Of a DNA stretch of 64,000 nucleotides, positions 23,083 through 34,489 are shown in pieces. A program made the translations under genes and the position numbers. The notes under the pieces were generated by a model, which made no database searches, had not been told where the DNA came from, and saw only the letters and a program-made list of their open reading frames with translations. The stretch is from Lithobates sylvaticus (lineage: Eukaryota; Chordata; Amphibia; Anura; Ranidae), in NCBI GenBank assembly GCA_028564925.1, contig CM053030.1, forward strand, positions 404,565,603 to 404,629,602, read 5' to 3'. Each line of letters opens with the position of its first letter. Position 1 is the stretch's first letter.

Positions 23083-24139
23083 GGAATCTACAGAATGCTG
23101 TAAGGAAAATTGTTCTGCGATTCAGGTAAAAGGGGATCAAGTTGAAGGTGGGAGGCTGCGAAATGGTACCGTGTTCCATGTTACACCCTAAAAATGGGTG
23201 TAACATAAAGCATGATAAAAAGATGGAATTAGCTTTTGAGAGAAATAATAGAGAAACTATTCATTTGCAGTGAGGAATTAGCCTAAGGGCACTGTACATT
23301 AACATTTGAAATTAGGACCATTTTTTTTTATGAAGACTTTGCTTGACTGTTCATATAGTGCTTGAAGTGATATGTATTCCTGTTATTAAAGCAAGCTCGT
23401 AGGTTCTTTGGGAATATGTGTTATGAATAAGCCCAGCAGTGACAGGGCTTCAAACCTATGGCCCCCTATAGAAATGTTGGCCTATGGTCTATCTATTTTA
23501 TTAGGCATCCCTCATGAAGGACCTATGCAACATCACCCAAGTCTATTTTACACAGCTTTTAAGATCAGTTAAAAAAGAACTCTCATGAACATTTAAGTGC
23601 AAATAGTACGTGGTCCCGTTCTAATAGGAAGCACTGCTGCAGATTAAAAGCACCTCTTTATTTATGTTAATGCTGACTATAGATCCAACTCAGTCTAAAG
23701 CCCAATTTATGGGGGTTCATGTGGGGGGAGGTACAGCAAGCACTGAGCCCCCACCCCTCTCAAAGCTGATAAAAATTCCTCCCTTCTACCACTACAATCC
23801 TACCCATTGAAAAGTCACCTCCAGCACAAATGTCCCGCTCCCTGAATTGTACACACTGGACCTTGGCAAGTCGTTGCTGGTAAGTCCCCACAGTTCACTC
23901 ATCTCCAGTGGTAGCACCTCTACAGCACCAGCACCATATACTTGCAGGATGGGGAGAAATCGGCCTGTGCAGCGAGAGGAATGGGGTTTTTGGAGAGGTG
24001 ACATGCTCCATCTGATGCCATTATCACCAACACATTTATGGGACAGGTCATTTCCTGGGCTGCATTTCCTGGTGGCTGCCAGCAGAGGGCTCTCCAGTCA
24101 CAATCCAGTTCAGTATAGTAATGTCACAAAGTTCCATTG
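23083..24139. other. No gene seen
   Basis: Mixed-composition spacer. Open frames of up to about 105 codons around 23800-24160 lack a recognisable domain and lie opposite one another on both strands. Confidence 0.35.
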
Positions 24140-24147
24140 GTGTATAC

Positions 24148-24300
24148 CAGGGATATGCAATTAGCGGACCTCCAGCTGTTGCAAAACTACAAGTCCCATC
24201 ATGCCTCTGGGTGGCATGCTTGTGGCTGCCAGAGTCTTGCTATGCCTCATGGGAGTTGTAGTTCTGCTACAGCTGGAGGTCCGCTAATTGCATATCCCTG
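24148..24300. mobile_element. hAT MITE with perfect 8-bp target duplication
   Basis: The 153-bp element starts CAGGGATATGCAATTAGCGG and ends in the exact inverse. The inverted repeats are perfect for about 31 bp and imperfect further inward (ACTACAAGTCCCATCATG). The target duplication GTGTATAC is identical at 24140-24147 and 24301-24308. This is a textbook hAT MITE and looks recent. Confidence 0.95.
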
Positions 24301-24313
24301 GTGTATACTGTTA

Positions 24314-24776
24314 CGTCTGGTTCACACCACAATTTCTGCATTCCAGATGCGTTTTTGCATATGAATTTACAAGCATTTTGGATGTGTTTTTTGTATTTCT
24401 GTGTATTCCAGTGTGTTTTTTTGGCACTAGTCAAATCTCAAGATAATGTGCATTCCGGTGCATTTTTGATGCATTAAAATGCATTCTGGTGTGTCTACAT
24501 GCTTCTTGCTGCATTCTAGATGTGATTCATACAGAAAAAAATGCAGCAGGTTCCACTTTTGTTGACTGCACTTGAGCTGATTACACAGATGTGAACTACG
24601 GCCATTGGAATACTGTACATGGAAAACACTGTGCATGCATGCATGCCCCCCCCCCCCCCCATTTTTAAGATTAAAAATATATGATGTGTAGTATAACTGA
24701 CTCCAGGACCAGATGTGTACTGCAATTCACCAACACAAAGAAGAGCAAGGTGACCAGATCTAGTGTGAACCAGCCC
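24314..24776. mobile_element. Harbinger-like element, GGTTCACAC ends
   Basis: TTA lies at 24311-24313 and 24777-24779. The ends are CGTCTGGTTCACACC and GTGTGAACCAGCCC, inverted. The left half is a degenerate repeat of GTGCATTCTGG / GATGCATTAAAATGC motifs. It is non-coding. Confidence 0.7.
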
Positions 24777-24803
24777 TTACTGATATTTTATTTATTACAG
24801 GTA

Positions 24804-25134
24804 GGGATGAGCCGAACACCCCCGGGTTCGGTTCGCACCAGAACCTTCGCCCCCCCCCCCAATAAAACTCTGTGCATGGGGCAGCTACTCCTTCTGGAAG
24901 CTGACCAAGTCAGCTGTTCCAGCCCTGGACCCTTGTGTAGTGTTGACTAACTGACTCCAGGACCAGATGTGTACTGCAATTCACCAACACAAAGAAGAGC
25001 AAGGTGACAAATATTCCATATGCTTAACTCCTAGAAAAATGTCTACACAAGCCAAGAGGAGAGGGACCTGATAGACCATGTGATATTTTATTTATTACAG
25101 GTATTTATATAGCACTGACAATTTATGCAGTTCT
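24804..25134 (+). mobile_element. End fragment of the large hAT family, with flanking duplication
   Basis: TAGGGATGAGCCGAACACCC, then GGTTCGGTTCGCACCAGAAC, is the terminal segment of a large frog repeat also seen near 50798. It runs to about 24948. Beyond it, 24949-25007 repeats 24698-24756 and 25081-25103 repeats 24781-24803 almost exactly, so host or neighbouring-element sequence is duplicated on either side. Confidence 0.55.
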
Positions 25135-25870
25135 TTACTTGACTTGGAGCACAGCAGTCACACGTGTTGCGAAGCATTTGTTTTAAAAAAAAAATTGCTT
25201 TGCAAGTACACGCCCCTGTTATTCCTTAAACAGGGGCTGAAAAATTGTGCTGGTGCTGGTGCCACAACACTGCAACCCCTCACAGATACTGTTCTTGGAG
25301 CACAGCAGTCACACGTGTTGCGAAGCATTTTTTTAAAAAATTGTATGTACACGACCCTGTTAAACAGGGGCTGAAAAATTGTGCCTTAGGCACTGGTGCT
25401 GGTGCCACAACACTGCAACACTGCAACACTCCACTCACATTTTTTTAAAAAATTGAAGTACACGCCCCTGTTAAACAGGGGCTGAAAAATTGGAGCACAG
25501 CAGTCCACCGTGTTGCGAAAGCATTTTTTAAAAAATTGTAAGTACCGCCCCTGTTAAACAGGGGGTGAAAAATTGTGCCTTAGGCACTGGTGCTGGTGCC
25601 ACAACACTGCAACCCCTCACAGTTACTGTACTTGGAGCACAGCAGTCACACGTGTTTTTAAAAAAATTGTAAGTACACGCCCCTGTTAAACAGGGGATGA
25701 AAAATTGTGCCTTAGGCACTGGTGCTGGTGCCACAAAACTGCAACCCCTCACAGATACTGTACTTGGAGCACAGCAGTCACACGTGTGGCGAAGCATTTT
25801 TTTATAAAATTTGTAAGTACACGCCCCTGTTAACAGGGGCTGAAAAATTGTGCCTTAGGCACTGGTGTGG
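25135..25870 (+). repeat. Subterminal tandem array of the large hAT, palindrome-bearing units
   Basis: Five to six units of roughly 110 to 150 bp (one shorter) contain CGCCCCTGTTAAACAGGGG, GGCACTGGTGCTGGTGCC, CACTGCAACCCCTCACAG and GGAGCACAGCAGTCACACG. The CCCCTGTT(AA)ACAGGGG palindrome occurs in each. The same unit type forms the array at 51430-51832. Such arrays beside a transposase are candidate transposase-binding subterminal repeats. That role is inference. Confidence 0.8.
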
Positions 25871-25979
25871 TGGCATGGATCATTGAGGAGGAGGAAGAGG
25901 ATAGTCAGTGAACATAAGAGGACAGTCACTCAGCATCAGCATAGGCAGTCTTGAAGGGATGTGACATTAAAAATTATTC

Positions 25980-28655
25980 GGTTATATCCGCCTCAGGTGC
26001 ATGGTAGCTGGTGGTGATCCAAGACTGATTCATTTTTGATGAAGGTCAGTCGATCAACCGAGGCGGGGGACAGGCGCACCCTATGATCGGTGACAAATCC
26101 TCCAGCAGCACTGATTGTGCGTTCGGAAAGAACGCTGGAGGCAGGACAGGCCAGTAGCTCAATTGCATACTGTGCAAGCTCTGGCCAGTGATCCATCCTC
26201 AGGACCCAGTAAGCCAGGATTTTCGGTGGGAAAGGTGTCCAAGTTTGACCTTGCCCCAAGGTATTCCTGCACCATGTATATCAGACGCTGGCGATGGTTG
26301 CTGGAACCGATCATACCTTGGGCTGCGGACTAAAAAATTGTCTGAACGCATCGGTCAGACGCCCACCTTCCCCACCGCTCCTTCTGCTACTGACCGAAGC
26401 CTCAGCAACTGTCGCCCAGGACCAGGAGTTTGTAACCTCCAGTTTCTGGGAACGCGTTTGCACAGACCTTTCTGCAAGGCCTCCCTGAGATGTCTCATCC
26501 TCTGCTCCCTCTGCGACGGCAAGATTAGGTCCGCAACCTTACCCTTGTACCGCGGATCAAGGAGAGTGGCAGCCAGTAATGGTCCCTCTCCTTGATCCGA
26601 AGAAAACGAGGATCCTTCCGCAGGCTTTGCAGGATCAGGGAGGCCATGCATCGTAGGTTAGCTGAGGCATTCGGTCCGGAGTCTTCTGGGTCACTGAGGA
26701 TGACATGATCGCCAGCCACCTCCTCCCAGCCACGTACAAGTCCACTGGTTTGTTGGGACTGTACATCATCCCTAAAAGACTGCTGCTGCTGATGCTGAGT
26801 CCAGGCTCCACCTCCATGCTCACACAATATCCTCCTCCTCCTCCTCCTCCTCCTCATCCTCTTCCTGGTGATGGGTGGGACAGAAGGAACACTGTCCGGA
26901 TAAAGGGGGCCTTGAGAGGCAAGGAAGTCCTCCTCTTCCTGCCTCTGTTCTGCCTCAAGTGCCATGTCCATTATCCCACGCAGCGTATGCTCCAACAGGT
27001 GGACAAGAGGGACAGTGTCACTGATGCATGCACTGTCACTGCTCACCATCCTCGTGGCCTCCTCAAATGGTGAGAGGACAGTGCATGCATCCCTGATCAT
27101 GCTCCACTGACGTGGGGGAAAAAAACCAAGCTCCCCTGACCCTGTCCTGGTGCCGTAGTCGAAAAGGTACTCATTGATGGCCCTTGCTGCGTGTGCAGTC
27201 GCTGCACACCAACGTTGAGTTCCACCTGGTGGGCATGTCACATATTAGGCGGTTCTTGGGCAGGTTCAGCTCCTTTTGCAGCTCAGTCAGCCGAGCACTG
27301 GCATTATAAGATCGGCGGAAATGCACACAGACTTTCCTGGCCTGCCTCAGGACATCCTGTAAGCCCTGCCCAAGAACCGCTGCACCACCAGGTTGAGGAC
27401 GTGAGCCATGCAGGGCACATGGTGAGCTGCCCCTGTCGCAGGGCGGAGAGGAGGTTGGTGCCATTGTCAGAAACGACCATTCCTGGCTTAAGCTGACGTG
27501 GCGTCAACCAGTGCCATTGTCAGAAACGACCATTCCTGGCTTAAGCTGCCGTCAACCACCTCTCGGCCTGCCCCTGCAGAGCTGCCAGAACCTCTGGCCC
27601 AGTGTGGCTCCTGTCCCCAAACACACCAGCGCAAGCACGGCATGGCATCTTTTTGCTGCGTACTTGCGTAGCCCCTTGTATGCCTACGGAGCACCGCTGG
27701 TTCCAAGGACAGAGCACTGGAGGAAGAAGAAGAGGAGGGGGTGGAGGAGAGTGGTGTGTCACAACCAGTAGTAGCGTTTTGGAGGCGTGGTGGCGGAACA
27801 ACACTCCAACACTACTGCACCTTGTCCTGCATCCCTCCCAGCTGCCAATAGAGTGACCCAAATGGGCCGTGAAAGAAAGGTACCGTCCCTGTCCATGCCT
27901 GCTGGACCATGAGTCAGCGGTAATATGCACCTTACGCTGACCGCCCTGTCCAGCGAGGCATGGACATTGCCCTCCACATGCGGTTAGAGAGACGGAATCG
28001 CCTTCCGTGAAAAAAGTGGCGTTTGGGAACCTGCCTCTGAGGAACCGCACATTGATCAAACTCACGGAAGGGGGCCGAGAGTCTACCAACTGAAAAGGCA
28101 GCAGTTGAAGTGCTAGCAATTTAGCCAAGCTAGCATTCAACCGCTGGGCATGTGGATGGATGGGAGTGTACTTCTTTCTACGGTTCAGCAGCTGGGGCAG
28201 GGAAATTTGCCTGCTGCAATCGGACGTCGGTGTACTGCAAGTACTTGGTTGTGACACACCTAATTCTACCCCTTCTGTCCTCTCAGAGCAGCTTTCAGAG
28301 AGGACTGAAGGTGTAGTGGGATGGAGATCCCAGCTGATGAGGAGCAAGGAGAGGTCCGCTTAGTTCTTTGGTGTGGGGTCTTTTATGTGTGCCTGCCACG
28401 AGCTGCATGGCAGGTCGACATATGTCTGGTCATGCTTGTGGTGCCCAAGCGCTGATGTTTTGGCCACGCGAGATTCGCTTGAGACAAATATTGCAAAATA
28501 GCAGTGGTGCGATCTGATGCACTCGTCTCAAAAAAGGCCCACACCAAAGAACTTTTCTGATAACGTGCAGAGGCAGCGCCATGCACAGGCGGAGCTCTGC
28601 GGTGTTGTACAGTTGCTGTGCTGGCCTCTACCTGGCCTCCAGGGGGCATCTGCCT
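25980..28655 (-). pseudogene. Decayed hAT transposase (BED finger to hATC dimerisation domain)
   Basis: Read on the minus strand, the order is: a BED-type zinc-finger remnant (28400-28565, SLVWAFFETSASDRTTAI and TTSMTRHMSTCH); an N-terminal segment (27980-28350, PQLLNRRKKYTP, NASLAKLLALQLLPFQLVDS); catalytic-core pieces (27880-27960 VHITADSWSSRHGQGRYLSF; 27480 VVSDNGTNLLSALRQGQL); a helical insert with CDMPTRWNSTL and an acidic/Arg-rich stretch (26525-27290); ATLLDPRYKGKVADLI (26530-26570); and the C-terminal hATC domain (25993-26259, YAIELLACPASSVLSERTIS and FVTDHRVRLSP). Several frameshifts separate these blocks and the BED cysteines are out of frame, so it is inactive. Family length would be about 750-800 residues. 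A near-exact 35-bp tandem duplication of the GTCAGAAACGACCATTCCTG region (27463-27550) is one lesion. Confidence 0.9.
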
Positions 28656-29125
28656 CGTTGGACATGTGACGACGCATCCTCCTCCTCCTCGTCCTCATCC
28701 TCATCCTCTCTCCCTTCAGGCACCCACGTGGAGTCAGTGACCTCATCATCCCCTCCCTCTTCACCACTAGAGCAAACCTGGCAGTAAGCTGCAGCTGGTG
28801 GAACAGTACTGCCAGATTCCTCAAGCTGGGTATCATCATCCGAGCCTTCGAATCGTTGGGCATCCTCCTGGAGCATGTACCCAACACTGTGCTCGAAGAG
28901 TTCGGGGGACTCCTCAGGAGGACATGGTGTCCCATGGCCACGTGCTGATGAGCATGATGCGGCTCCACCTGCCGAAAACAAAGACGCGCGTGTCCCATGG
29001 CCACGTGCTGATGACGATGCACGGCCACGGCCACGTCCACTAGAAACAGCCTGCCTGCCCTGTGTTCTTGGCTCTGCACGCTCTGCCTCCCCTTGGCGGT
29101 CTTCCAGCCATTGTAGTCGGTAGTC
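28655..29125 (-). pseudogene. Acidic N-terminal extension of the hAT open frame
   Basis: Upstream of the BED finger a long minus-strand frame encodes an Arg/Gly/Ser-rich then strongly acidic stretch (ELFEHSVGYMLQEDAQRFEG and EDEDEDEEEEDASS). The frame is open for about 200 codons and joins directly to the transposase region, so it may be the transposon protein's own disordered N-terminus. It then runs into the minisatellite upstream. No family beyond that is recognised. Confidence 0.5.
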
Positions 29126-32100
29126 CTGTGGGTGCTGCTGAGAAGAAAATATAGGAGCTCTGTGTGATGCCACTATCACACTAGAAGTCCTTATGGGTGC
29201 TTCTGCAAAAGAAAATAGAGGAGCTCTGTGTGATGCCACTAACACACTAGAAGTCCTGTGGGTGCTGCTGAGAAGACAATAGAGGAGCTCTGTGTGATGC
29301 CACTAACACACTAGATGTCCTATGGGTGCTTCTGCAAGAAAATAGAGGAGCTCTGTGTGATGCCAATAACACACTAGAAGTCCTGTGGGTGCTGCTGAGA
29401 AGACAATATAGGTGCTCTGTGTGATGCCACTAACACACTAGAAGTCATATGGGTGCTTCTGCAAAGAAAATAGTGGAGCTCTGTGTGATGCCACTAACAG
29501 ACTAGAAGTCCTATGGGTGCTTCTGCAAAGAAAATATAGGTGTTCTGTGTGATGCCACTAACACACTAGAAGTCCTGTGGGTGCTGCTGAGAAGACAATA
29601 GAGGAGCTCTGTGTGATGCCACTAACACACTAGAAGTCCTATGGGTGCTTCTGCAAAGAAAATAGAGGAGCTCTGTGTGATGCCACTAACACACTAGATG
29701 TCCTGTGGGTGCTTCTGCAAAGAATATAGAGGAGCTCTGTGTGATGCCACTAACTCACTAGAAGTCCTATGGTGCTTCTGCAAAGAAAATAGAGGAGCTC
29801 TGTGTGATGCCACTAACACACTAGAAGTCTGTGGGTGCTGCTGAGAAAGAAAATATAGGAGCTCTGTGTGATGCCACTAACACACTAGAAGTCAAATGGG
29901 TGCTTCTGCAAAAAAAATTAGAGGAGCTCTGTGTGATGGGACTAACACACTTCAAGTCATATGGGTGCTTCTGCAAACAAAATAGAGGTCTGTGTGATGG
30001 GACTAACACACTAGAAGTCCTGTAGGTGCTTCTGGGAAGAAAATAGAGGATCTCTGTGTGATGCCACCAACACATTAGAAGTCCTATGGGTGCTTCTGGA
30101 ACAAAATATAGGTCTGTGTGATGGGACTAACACACTTCAAGTCCTATAGGTGCTTCTGGAAGAAAATATAGGATCTCTGTGTGATGGGACTAACACACTT
30201 CACGTCATATAGGTGCTTCTGGGAAGAAAATATAGGTCTGTGTGATGGGACTAACACACTTCAAGTCCTATAGGTGCTTCTGGGAACAAAATATATGATC
30301 TCTGTGTGATGGGACTAACACACTTCAAGTCCTATAGGTGATTCTGGGAAGAAAATAATGTAGGTCTGTGTGATGGGGACTAACACACTTCAAGTCCTAT
30401 AGGTGCTTCTGGGAACAAAATATAGGTCTGTGTGATGGGACTAACACACTTCAAGTCCTATAGGTGCTTATGGGAACAAAATATAGGATCTCTGTGTGAT
30501 GGGACTAACACACTTCAAGTCCTATCGGTGCTTCTCGGAAGAAAATATAGGTCTGTGTGATGGGACTAACACTCTTCAAGTCCTATAGGTGCTTCTGGGA
30601 ACAAAAAATAGGATCGCTGTGTGATGGGACTAACACATATTCAAGTCCTATAGGTGCTTCTGGGATATAGGATCTCTGTGTGATGGGACTAACACACTTC
30701 AAGTCCTATAGGTGTTCTGGGAAGAAAATGTAGGTCTGTGTGATGGGACTAACACACTTCAAGTCCTAGAGGTGCTTCTGGGAAAAAAAAATAGGTCTGT
30801 GTGTGATGGGACTAACACACTTCAAGTCCTTAGGTGCTTCTGGGAAGAAAATATAGGTCTGTGTGATGGGACTAACATACTTCAAGTCCTATTGGTGCCT
30901 CTGGGAACAAAATATATGATCTGTGTGATGGGACTAACACACTTCAAGTCCTATAGGTGCTTCTGGGAAGAAAATGTAGGTCTGTGTGATGGGACTAACA
31001 CACTTCAAGTCTATAGGTGCTTCTGGGAACAAAATATATGTTCTCTGTGTGATGGGACTAACACACTTCAAGTCCTATAGGTGCTTCTGGGAAGAAAATA
31101 TAGGTCTGTGTGTTGGGACTAACACACTTCATGTCCTATAGGTGCTTCTGGGAACAAAATATATGATATCTCTGTGTGATGGGACTAACACTTCAAGTCC
31201 TATTGGTGCTTCTGGGAAGAAAATGTAGGTCTGTGTTTTTTTTTTAACACACTTCAAGTCCTATAGGTCTTCTGGGAACAAAATATATTCTCTGTGTGAT
31301 GGGACTAACACTTCAAGTCCTATAGCTGCTTCTGGGAAGAAGATGTAGGTCTGTGTGTGATGGGACTAACACACTTCAAGTCCTATAGGTGCTTCTGGGA
31401 ACAAAATATCTGATCTCTGTGTGATGGGACTAACACACTTCAAGTCCTATAGGTGCTTCTGGGAAGAAAATGTAGGTCTGTGTGATGGGGACTAACACAC
31501 TTCAAAAGTCCTATAGGTGCTTCTGGGAAGAAAATATAGGTCTAGGTCTGTGTGATGGGACTAACACACTTCAAGTCCTATAGGTGCCTCTGGGACAAAA
31601 TAGATGATCTCTGTGTGATGGGACTAACACACTTCAAGTCCTAAGGTGCTTCTGGGAAGAAAATATAGGTCTGTGTGATGGGACTAACATCACTTCAAGT
31701 CCTATAGGTGCTTTCTGGGAACAAAATATATGATCTCTGTGTGATGGGACTAACACACTTCAAGTCCTATGGGTGCTTCTGGGAAGAAAATTTAGGTCTG
31801 TGTGATGGGGACTAACACACTTCAAGTCCTATAGGTGCTTCTGGGAACAAAATATATGATCTCTGTGTGATGGGACTAACGCACTTCAAGTCCTATAGGT
31901 GCTTTGGGGAACAAAATATATGATCTCTGTGTGATGGGACTAACACACTTCAAGTCCTATAGGTGCTTATGGGAACAAAATATATGATCTCTGTGTGATG
32001 GGACTAACACACTTCAAGTCCTATAGGTGCTTCTGGGAAGAAAATATAGGTCTGTGTGATGGGACTAAAACACTTCAAGTCCTATAGGTGCTTATGGGAA

Positions 32101-32609
32101 CAAAATATATGATCTCTGTGTGATGGGACTAACACACTTCAAGTCCTATAGGTGCTTATGGGAAGAAAATGTAGGTCTGTGTGATGGGACTAACACACTT
32201 CAAAGCTCTATAGGTGCTTCTGGGAGAAAATGTAGGTCTGTGTGTGATGGGACCTAACACACTTCAAGTGGTGCTTATGGGAAGAAAATATAGGTCTGTG
32301 TTATGGGACTAACACACTTCAAGTCCTATAGGTTGCCTCTCTGGGAACAAAATTATGATCTCTGTGTGACTGGGACTAACACACTTCTCAAGTCCTATAG
32401 GCTTCTGGGAAGAAAATGTAGGTCTCGTGTGATGGGGGACTAAAACACTTCAAGTCCTATAGGTGCTTCTGGAACAAAATATATGTTATCTGTGTGATGG
32501 GACTAACACATTCAACGTCCTATAGGTGCTTCTGGAAGAAAAATATAGGTCTGTGTGATGGGACTAACACACTTCAGTCCTATAGGTGCTTCTGGGAACA
32601 AAATATATG
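29126..32609 (+). repeat. 3.5-kb minisatellite, about 62-bp unit, roughly 55 copies
   Basis: Two subtypes are visible. From 29126 to about 29930 the unit is GAGGAGCTCTGTGTGATGCC, then ACTAACACACTAGAAGTCCT, then ATGGGTGCTTCTGC. From about 29930 to 32609 it is GGTCTGTGTGATGGGACTAA, then CACACTTCAAGTCCTATAGG, then TGCTTCTGGGAA. Divergence and indels rise toward the right end. It starts immediately upstream of the hAT open frame and may belong to that transposon. Open frames crossing it are not genes. Confidence 0.93.
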
Positions 32610-32639
32610 ATCATGTCCAGCAGTAAAACCTGTCAGTAC

Positions 32640-33529
32640 CTCAACATCAGCGCTTCCCATCATTGCCACCTGTCAGTGCCAATCACTACCACCTTTCTGC
32701 AAATCAGTGCCGCTTGTCAGTGCCCATCACAGCCGCCTGTCAGTGTCCATCACAGCTGCCTGTCAGTGCCCATCACAGCCACCTGTCAGTGCCCATCACA
32801 GCCACCAGTCAGTGCCCATCACAGCCACCAGTCAGTGCCCATCAGTGCCGCCAGTCAGTGCCCATCAGTGCCAATCAGTACCACCTTTCTGCCAATCAGT
32901 GCCGCTTGTCAGTGCCCATCACAGCCGCCTGTCAGTGCCCATCACAGCTGCCTGTCAGTGCCCATCACAGCCACCAGTCAGTGCCCATCAGTGCCACCAG
33001 TCAGTTCCCATCAGTGCCACCTATCAGTGCCCATCAGTGCCGCCTATCAGTGCCCATCAGTGCTGCATATCAGTGCCACCTATTGGTGCCCATCAGTGCT
33101 GCATATCAGTGCCACCTATCAGTGTCCATCAATTCTACATATCAGTGCATCCTCATCAGTGCCCATCAGTGCCACCTTATCACTGTCAACTCATCATTGC
33201 CCATCAGTGCTGCCTCATCAGTGCCCATCAGTGCCGCCTCATCAGTGCCTGTCAGTGAAGGAGAAAACAAAATGTTATAACCGAAACAAAGAAAAACATA
33301 TTGTTTTCCAAAATGTTGTTCTTTTTTAGTTTCTTTAGCAAAAAATAAAAATTGCAGAGGTTATCAAATACCACCAAAAGGAAGCTCTATTTGTAGGAAC
33401 AAATGCTAAAAATGTTGTTTGGGTACAGAGTAGCATGACCGCGCAATTGTCATTCAACTGCGACAAAGCTAAAAGCTGAAAATTGTCCTGGGCGGGAAGG
33501 GGTGAAAGTGCCTGGTATTGAAGTGTTTA
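32640..33529. mobile_element. Partial TTAA-type element with AGTGCCCATC minisatellite
   Basis: From 32640 to 33262 the sequence is a 15-bp-type tandem repeat (CATCAGTGCCACC / TGTCAGTGCC variants). It is followed by a body (AAAATTGCAGAGG...CGCGCAATTGTCATTCAA) and the right terminus GGTATTGAAGTG with a degraded TTAT at 33530-33533. The same arrangement recurs at 34680-35979. The left half is missing and is replaced by the minisatellite of the large hAT. The three overlapping frames of about 180-250 codons are translations of the repeat. Confidence 0.78.
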
Positions 33530-33544
33530 TGGAGCTTATAATCT

Positions 33545-33725
33545 AAGGTCACTACTTTACATGCATACATACCCATACTAATTTACCTACCAGCATGTCT
33601 TTAGAGCGTGGGAGGAAGGAGAGAACATGAAGACTCCACACAGGTAGTTCCATGGTTGGGAGTCGATTCAATTACCCTAGTGCTGCAAGGTGGCAGGGCT
33701 AACCACTTACTTACTGTGCTGCCCC
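33545..33725 (-). repeat. tRNA-like SINE-type dispersed repeat
   Basis: On the minus strand, GGGGCAGCACAGTAAGTAAG begins near 33725 and GTGGTTAGCCCTGCC follows, resembling a tRNA A-box region. A degraded B-box-like GAATCGACTCCC comes about 35 bp later. After that come TCATGTTCTCTCC, TCCTCCCACGCTC and TAAAGACATGCTGGTAGGT, a tail I associate with a common vertebrate repeat. The class is an inference. Confidence 0.45.
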
Positions 33726-33729
33726 TAAT

Positions 33730-34480
33730 ATGAGCATGTGACATCACCAATAGCCCTGGATACAGCTGGGAGCAGATAAACTTCTCCCCTCCCTCCTCCT
33801 GCTTCTGACCAAACATAGAAATGTTGCTAAGTTAGATTACTCTGAAGCCGTTCAGGCCAGGAACAACATTAATAAAGCAAGAAAGAAATTAGGTATACAT
33901 TCTTTTAACCAGTAACAAAGCCAGGGACACTTTTTCTTAGGGACAGCCCCTTAAAATTGGGGACTATCCCCTGAAACCAGGGGCATTTGATTTCCATAAC
34001 TATGAATAAACAATCAGTGCTGTAGGGCTGTATGATAGAGCTTACACCTGCTAGTAAACATACATGGCACCTGCAGCTCAATCACATAACCTCAACAGTG
34101 CTGACTGTTCAATCATAATAGTGAAAGATCAGTTATCTTGCATGGGCTGTGTGATCTATCTGCAACAGCTTGTTATAATGCACAGACTAAGCAGATGAAT
34201 TACACAGACTTGCATGCTAAATTAACTTTTACTATTTACTATTATGAAAGAATAATCAGCCCTGTCAAGGTTGGTGCCATGTATGACACTGCTCATTTAT
34301 ATTATTAAAAAAGTCTGTTCATTCATATTATTTAAAAAAAAAAATCACTTAGTGCAGTAGAGCTGTGTGATCCATCTGACGGATCTGTGTATGTTAACAA
34401 GCAGCCGCAGATTGATTCCTCAAATTTTTTTTTTAATAATGTTGCGCTACAAACAGAAGGAAACACAAATTTAACTGGTT
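33730..34480. other. No gene seen
   Basis: CAGTGCTGTAGGGCTGTATGAT near 34016 and AGTGCAGTAGAGCTGTGTGAT near 34351 are weak direct repeats. No termini or coding signal are evident. Confidence 0.35.
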
Positions 34481-34489
34481 CAGATCTGC

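Noticed and set aside
30712-31080. Open frame with repeated GLCDGTNTLQVL motif, looking like a repeat protein
   Set aside because: It is the 62-bp minisatellite read in one phase. Frequent indels in neighbouring units close the frame on both sides.
32586-33329. Three overlapping open frames of about 180 to 250 codons rich in Ser, Pro, His and Cys
   Set aside because: They are translations in all three frames of the CATCAGTGCCACC minisatellite; no start context, domain or non-repeat coding part.
33545-33725. A functional tRNA gene
   Set aside because: Only degenerate A- and B-box-like stretches are visible; no cloverleaf can be drawn. It fits a tRNA-derived dispersed repeat better.
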